Shown one piece after another: positions 58,441 to 64,000 of a stretch of 64,000 bases of DNA. Within the stretch, counting starts at the first letter, position 1, and every line of letters begins with the position of its first letter. This DNA comes from Lobosporangium transversale (Eukaryota > Mortierellomycota > Mortierellomycetes > Mortierellales > Mortierellaceae): the NCBI RefSeq assembly GCF_002105155.1, contig NW_019028986.1, forward strand, positions 574,501 through 638,500. The letters run 5' to 3'. A model generated the notes under the pieces. It saw only the letters and a program-made list of their open reading frames with translations. It ran no database searches and was not told where the DNA came from. A program made the translations under genes and the position numbers.

Positions 58441-61400
58441 TTACAAATCGCGCACAAGGGTCAGGTTGAAGGCTGAGCCGTTGACTTCCTGTGCCTCCTC
58501 AATGATTACAACATCCGTAGGTTTTTTGTTGCTGATTGGGTACAATGTACGCTTCAGCACCTTGACGAGTGTCTCCTCCTGTCCCTTGATCACCTGCTCC
58601 AATGCATTGTTCAAATCCTGAGTGAACTCATAATACATGTGAATCATATCAGTAGGCTCCAAGTTGGCCTTCTTGCGCAGACGCTGCACACGGTTGATCA
58701 CCTCACGAGCAAGACCCTCCTGTTCCAATTCAGGGTAACGCTTGACATCCAACAAGATCAAAACATCCTTGTCCGTGTTAGTCTCCAAGCTGTTATCAGA
58801 TGCTTCGAAGTAGCGAATCACAGTCAGATCCTCTTCACTCAGATCATGACCCTCAATCGTAATCTTCTTAGTCCTGATAAAGTCCTTAATCTGTTCCTCG
58901 CTGAGTTTGGGCAAAGCATTCTTGACCTTGACAGCATCTTTCTTGAGCTTGGCACCCAAAGAACGGAAATCAGCCTCAACAGTGTACTTGACGCCATATT
59001 GAGCCTCATTAGAAGTAACCACCAATGTGCGGACGTTGAGCTCATCCACAATATAGCTCTCCAATGCCTTGACATCGGCATGGTATTGAGGATTAGGGTG
59101 AATAACGACCAACTCCTTCAAAGGCGTTTTCAAGCTAATGGTCTTACGCTCACGGATAGTGCGTCCCAACTCGATAACGGCCTGCATCCTCGACATGGCA
59201 CGCTCAATGTCATCATCAAAGTATTCTTCTCTGACCTCAGGGAATGACAGGAAATGGACAGAGCGATTGTCCACGACACTACCATCCTTTGGTACAAAGT
59301 TCTTGAGGGTTTGGTACATATTCTCAGTCAAGAATGGGGTGAAAGGTGACATGCAACGCACCAATGTGAACAAGACCTCAAATAGAGTATTCATTGCCTG
59401 GATTGCATCCTCAAGACTGTTCTCGCCCTTGAGACGACGGCGATTGAAGCGGACATACCAGTTGGTCAGCTCCTCAATCAGACGCAATAGACGGGGAACC
59501 ACAGTGTACAGGCGGTAGTTGGACATCTCTTCACGCACATACTTTATCAAGCTCTGGCATGAAGCTAACATCCAGCGATCCATAACATTGTCACTCTTTT
59601 TCAACGAAGCATTGTAGATAAAGTCATGGTTGAACTCCTTCTTCAACAAAACTGTCTGGTTGACAAAGAATTTGTAAGCATTGTACCAGGGCAAGAAAAC
59701 CTTGGTGATGACCTCCTTGACACCCTCCTCCTTGAACTTTAAGGTTTCAGCACGGACGACAGGTGAGTTGATGAGGTAAAGTCGAAGAGCATCAGCACCA
59801 TAGGCATTCAGAATGAGGCTAACTTCAGGGTAATTCTTCAAACGCTTTGACATCTTCTTGCCATCTGCGGCAAGGACAAGACCGCTAACAATCTGGTTTT
59901 TGGCCGGGGGGGTGTCAAAGAGATGAGTCGAAAGGACCAACAAGGTGTAGAACCAACCGCGAGTCTGGTCAAGACCTTCTGAGATAAAGTCAGCTGGGAA
60001 TCCATTTTTAAATGACTCTTTGTTCTCGAAAGGATAGTGTTGTTGGGCATAGGGCATAGATCCGGACTCAAACCAGCAATCAAAAACATCTTCAACACGG
60101 CGCATAGTTTTTCCAGTCTTGGGTGATTTGAAGGTAAGATGGTCAATGAAGTGACGGTGAATGTCGGTCAACTTACCGCACCCAGTGAGCTCCTCCAATT
60201 CCTGCAAAGAGCCAACACAGTGCATCTCCGAAAAGTCTTCAGTGGCCCAGATAGGAATGGGTGTGCCCCAGTAACGGGAGCGAGAGATATTCCAGTCGCG
60301 GGCATTACCAATCCAGTTAGCAAAGCGTTTTTCCTGAACAAATCCAGGGACCCAGCGGGACTCAGCATTGTTCTTCAACATCCTGTCAACAACAGGCTGG
60401 ACACGAACGAACCAAGATGGTACGGCCTTGTAGATCAAAGGAGTGTCTGAACGCCAGCAGAAAGGATAACTATGGTTGAGCTGAGTCTGGACAATCAAGC
60501 GGTTTAGCCCCTTGATGTGCTTCTGAATCAATTTGTCGGCCTCCTTGACGTGAATACCTTTGAAATCAGTGATCTCATCAAAGTATTTTCCAGCTTCATC
60601 AACAGGGCAGGGAATGTGACCATCAGCAGTGATGACACCATGATTGATACAGACGCGGTAATCGTCTTCTCCGAATGCGGGGGCCTGATGGACGACGCCT
60701 GTACCTGCACCTTCTTCAACATACTCGTCGTTCAAGATACGGAATCCTCTGTCCTTGAATTCCTCATAATAGTAGTTGAAAATAGGAACGTACTTAATAC
60801 CCTTAAGGTCAGAGCCCTTCATCCTGTCAATGATCTTGAATTTAGCCTTGGTAGGATCCTTGTAAAGAATCGAGAGACACTTCTCGACCATGATATAGGT
60901 GTTTCCGGTGGCCTCATCCACAAACTTGATGAAATCGTGATTAGGGTTAACGCAAAGAGCCAAGTTAGAGGGAAGAGTCCATGGAGTGGTTGTCCAGGCA
61001 AGGAACTGAACAGAGGGATCATCGACAAGGGGAAATGAGACGACGACAGAGGGATCACTGACGTCCTTGTAGTTCTGCTGCGCCTCGAAATTGGAGACAG
61101 GAGTGCGACAGGCGGTGGAGAAGGGCATAACACGGGATCCGCGGTAGACTTGACCCTTGTCGTAAAGGGTCTTGAAGACCCACCAGACAGATTCCATGAA
61201 CTCGACATTGAGGGTTTTATAATCATTATCAAAGTCGATCCAGCGACCAGCACGTTCAACAGTCAGGCGCCACTCCTCAGCATATCTCATCACAATACTA
61301 CGGCATTCTTCGTTATACTTGTCAATACCCATTGCCATGACATCAGCCTTTCCAGTAATACCCAAAGCCTTATCTACTTCATACTCAACGGGCAAACCGT

Positions 61401-62093
61401 GGCAGTCCCAACCGAAGCGACGCTCGACACTGTGGCCGTTGCTGTGAGCATAACGAGTAACAATATCCTAATACGATAATAAGAAACGATCATTAGCCAT
61501 CGGCAGAAGTTTAAAATTTTAAGATGGAAACAGAAAGACATTGGATGACAAGGATAGCAAATGGTGTTGCTGCAATAGTATGTATACCTTGATAGTACCA
61601 GCGAGCAAATGTCCATAGTGAGGAAGACCAGTAGCAAAGGGAGGTCCATCAAAGAAGGTAAATGGTTTCTTGTCCTTGTTAAGTTCCTGGGAACGCTTGA
61701 ACTGTGTTGGACAAAGGAGTATGTTTGTAAACCATAAGTAGGAGTAGCCTTATTTTTTCTTTTTCCACCTTCTATTTGCAAGTTGATTGGTGATTTTTAG
61801 ACTATGTAACTTACAGCATTAATCTCACGCCAGAACTCGAGGATTTTTTCCTCCTCCTTGGGGAAGTTGAACTGAGCAGATCCTATATAGCATGAAGTAT
61901 GGAATGACAATTATTAGTTGGCAGTCCATATACTGTTCATTAATGCCTGAGCAAAAAAAAAAGAAAGAATGAAAGAGAGTCCGATCGTCTTGGTATTTCT
62001 ATAAGCTTTACGGGGAGGATACAAGAGCCTGAAGGTCTTCAATCCCTCGTTTTTATTTTTCTCTCATGTCATTTCCTTACCGTCAGTCATCAT
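58441..62093 (-). CDS. ILS1: Isoleucyl-tRNA synthetase, cytosolic type
   Basis: Four exons: 62081-62093 (13 nt coding), 61815-61882, 61588-61701 and 58441-61467, GT-AG and in phase, giving 1073 residues, the size of yeast Ils1. It charges tRNA-Ile with isoleucine. The class I HIGH signature appears as [14 protein letters not shown] and the KMSKS loop as [12 protein letters not shown]. In between lie the CP1 editing domain ([43 protein letters not shown]) and [13 protein letters not shown]. The anticodon-binding part includes [13 protein letters not shown]. The C-terminal eukaryote-type extension contains [20 protein letters not shown]. The start is [16 protein letters not shown], where two consecutive ATG codons (62093 and 62090) give the only ambiguity. 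Confidence 0.96.
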
Positions 62094-62864
62094 GAAAATG
62101 TATTAAGAAAGAGTGGAGTAAATACATGTAATTTCCGCAACCTCTTTCTTTTTGTACCTTTGCCAGGACTATTATTTGAGGCTTAGTTCAATTGTTAGGA
62201 CAATGGCTTGTATGACTCAACTTACGGATTTGGATATCAACTAAAAGATTGTCTGTTGCAATGCGTGCTTGTTCCTTAACCTGACCTTGGAGGCGTGGTA
62301 TCTTTCATTAGTGCCAACGGCGCAGTATAGATGGCCTAGTACCGTTTGTGTCAGGGCTGAAAGACAAATTCTGACTAATGTCGATAAGGTCAATTGTGAA
62401 GTTGACAGGAGCTTTGAGGTGCCTGCGCCGCTGAATAGGTGACGTGAAAAGAGACACAACATGTGTTCAGCTCTGTGCAGCATTGTCCTATTATCTCCCC
62501 TACTATGCGTGTATGCCATATATTTACAATGGTAATCGGACTAGAAGCTATAGCTTGTGTCGATACTTACATCAGACAGGGGCGAAGGTGCTCTTCAAGC
62601 CTTAAGTTGCTCCCTATCTCGCAGTTCTCAAGGTCTGTTGTTGGTATCGTCAATTCCAAACAACCGTCCGAAATCCTGACTTGGTTTCATTTAGTATGTG
62701 CTTAAGGGGAAGATCGGGGGAATTTCCGTCAGAACACTCGCGCTGTGTGAATAATGAACTTTTTCTCAGAAAGCATTTTTAAAAAAAAAAAAAAAAAAAA
62801 AAGCTACATTCAGTCAAAGGAAAGAACGAACAGGATATAGCCAGAGGTGACTTTTACCATAGCC
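62094..62864. other. Intergenic, ~0.8 kb divergent promoter (IleRS / STEEP1-like)
   Basis: No supported gene. An A22 run lies at about 62780-62802 upstream of the STEEP1-like start. Confidence 0.55.
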
Positions 62865-63631
62865 ATGCCAAGGATCATTAGCAACAGCATCATCTCATCG
62901 TCCGACCATCGGGAGGAAGCTCAGGGATTACATTCATATTACTGTCTCTGCAGTGAGTTTATTCTCGTAATTGGTACTAAAAAAAAAAAAAAAAAAAAAA
63001 AGACAGAGGAAAAGAAGGATAATCTGAAAGGAACAAAGAAAATGATTGTTTTAAAGTCACCAAGATTGTTAATATAAAAAAATGGCATATTTACAGATAT
63101 GGAGTTAAGTCAATTGCCCAGGAGAGAGACAGATAACGCAGTGATCATTGAGAACGCAACGCGCATGTATAGACTACACACCATTCAAGGAGAGAACAAG
63201 ATCGTAAAGAGAAGGCAAGTGCAGTGAAATACATCATTACACCTATTTTTTTTTTTATTTTTATTTTTTTTAATTAACAAAGACAACAATTTCAATCAAC
63301 TAGTCAAGATAAATTCGAGAAGCAATATAGGCTGTATTGTCCACGATGCAATTTGTTGATCGCATATGAGACGACGCCTCATTTGAAAGGTGGACCATAC
63401 ACATATATTGTCCAGGGAGCATTGAATGAGATCCAGGGTGTACCACATCAAGACTGGGAACTTGATTTGCCAAATAAACAAATCGATATAGATCAAGATG
63501 ACAATAACAATGCTCCGGAAGATATGGTTATGGATGATCAATCAGAGATGGAAGCTAGGAGAGAGGGTAATCAGGATGCAGCATCCAAGGCCAGGGCGTT
63601 TCTTATAGCATCGGCAACTTCGGCTTCTTGA
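62865..63631 (+). CDS. STEEP1-family (UPF0428/CXorf56-like) protein
   Basis: Three exons, 62865-62973, 63097-63214 and 63304-63631, in phase, giving 184 residues. It starts MPRIISNSIISSSDH, then HSYYCLCSEFILVIDMELSQ with the paired cysteines typical of the family. The middle has LPRRETDNAVIIENATRMYRL. A second CxxC (YCPRCNLLIAYET) is followed by PYTYIVQGALNEIQG and an acidic Asn/Asp-rich tail. The animal homologue STEEP promotes ER exit of STING; in fungi, which lack that pathway, the ancestral role is probably in ER/COPII or RNA-linked processes and is not known. Intron 2 uses a GC-AG splice pair. Intron 1 contains an A-run. Confidence 0.85.
63215..63303 (+). other. GC-AG intron in the STEEP1-like gene
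   Basis: The frame requires exon 2 to end AAGAGAAG with donor GCAAGTGCA and exon 3 to start TCAAGATAAA. The alternative GT (GTGCAG) gives the wrong phase and an immediate stop. The acceptor is CTAG. Confidence 0.8.
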
Positions 63632-64000
63632 TTGTTCGGGACGATTTTAGTTCCTTATTATGTACATTAACATTTAATTACTATCAACATTTCCACAATA
63701 CAAGATTTGATTCGATTGCTCTGCCGTGAGAATGTATACTTGCACATGATTTCTACTTGCCCGCGTGGAGAGTGACTATCTGGCTGTTCTGTCATCCAAT
63801 CGGGTCAGAACAGTTCACTGTAAAGCCATGACCCTTCTCAATTGCATCGCTTCATTTCATTCTTTCTTTTTTCCTTTACTGCAATCCTTTTGAGATAACA
63901 TTATCAACTCTCTCTCTTTTGTTTTTTTTTTGTTTTTGTTTTTTTGTACTTTCTTTTTTCCGCCGTACCATTCGCCTTGTCTATCGGCTGTTAGTTTGCT
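63632..64000. other. Right edge: 3' flank and pyrimidine-rich sequence
   Basis: 369 bp after the STEEP1-like stop. From about 63850 the strand is strongly T/C-rich, like the promoters seen elsewhere in this window, so a plus-strand gene may begin just outside. Confidence 0.5.

Noticed and set aside
1..64000. CRISPR arrays, bacterial operons, prophage or rRNA genes
   Set aside because: None seen; the direct repeats present are microsatellites or coding repeats, and the gene structure is eukaryotic.

Overview
The window is nuclear DNA from a fungus. Genes lie on both strands and most carry short GT-AG introns (about 50-150 nt). Several exons are very small, intergenic distances are short, promoters are pyrimidine-rich, and long A/T homopolymers recur. 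The gene set includes a Pho84-type phosphate transporter, Pmt mannosyltransferase, Wbp1/OST48, an OSCA/CSC1 channel, a Fat1-type acyl-CoA synthetase and an Msc7-like aldehyde dehydrogenase. With the F-box-like partial protein at the left edge, this suggests an early-diverging fungus, probably Mortierellomycota. That placement is inference; no rRNA or other marker is present. Exon joins were worked out by hand from splice sites, reading phase and family conservation.

Layout from left to right: a partial F-box-like gene; a phosphate transporter; a membrane-anchored aldehyde dehydrogenase; a small secreted cysteine protein; a GH5 exo-beta-1,3-glucanase with broken frames; a UDP-galactose-type transporter followed by a GT31 glycosyltransferase; a TOPORS-like RING protein; a very-long-chain acyl-CoA synthetase; a small uncertain ORF; 6-phosphogluconolactonase; an aldo-keto reductase with large insertions; a gap holding a 122-bp perfect-armed palindrome; OST48/WBP1; a ZNF706-like mini zinc finger; a ~2129-residue glutamine-rich protein; a small Cys-rich protein; a 2.4-kb gap with a decayed ORF; an OSCA/CSC1 channel; a TKL kinase with a C-terminal C1 domain; REI1; aspartyl aminopeptidase; a protein O-mannosyltransferase; a carboxylesterase pseudogene; a 1.7-kb gap with a TA-flanked foldback element; cytosolic isoleucyl-tRNA synthetase; and a STEEP1-like gene.

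No operon logic applies, but several genes share the secretory glycosylation and cell-wall theme: UDP-hexose transporter, GT31, OST48, PMT and the GH5 glucanase. Most neighbours are divergent pairs sharing a promoter (WBP1/ZNF706-like, aminopeptidase/PMT) or tightly convergent pairs (RING/FAT1, 6PGL/AKR, channel/kinase, REI1/aminopeptidase). The most unusual items are the long palindrome, the two decayed enzyme genes, two GC-AG introns with the same donor AG|GCAAGTGCA, the GT31 enzyme on a polytopic membrane module, the kinase-C1 fusion and the unrecognised polyQ protein.
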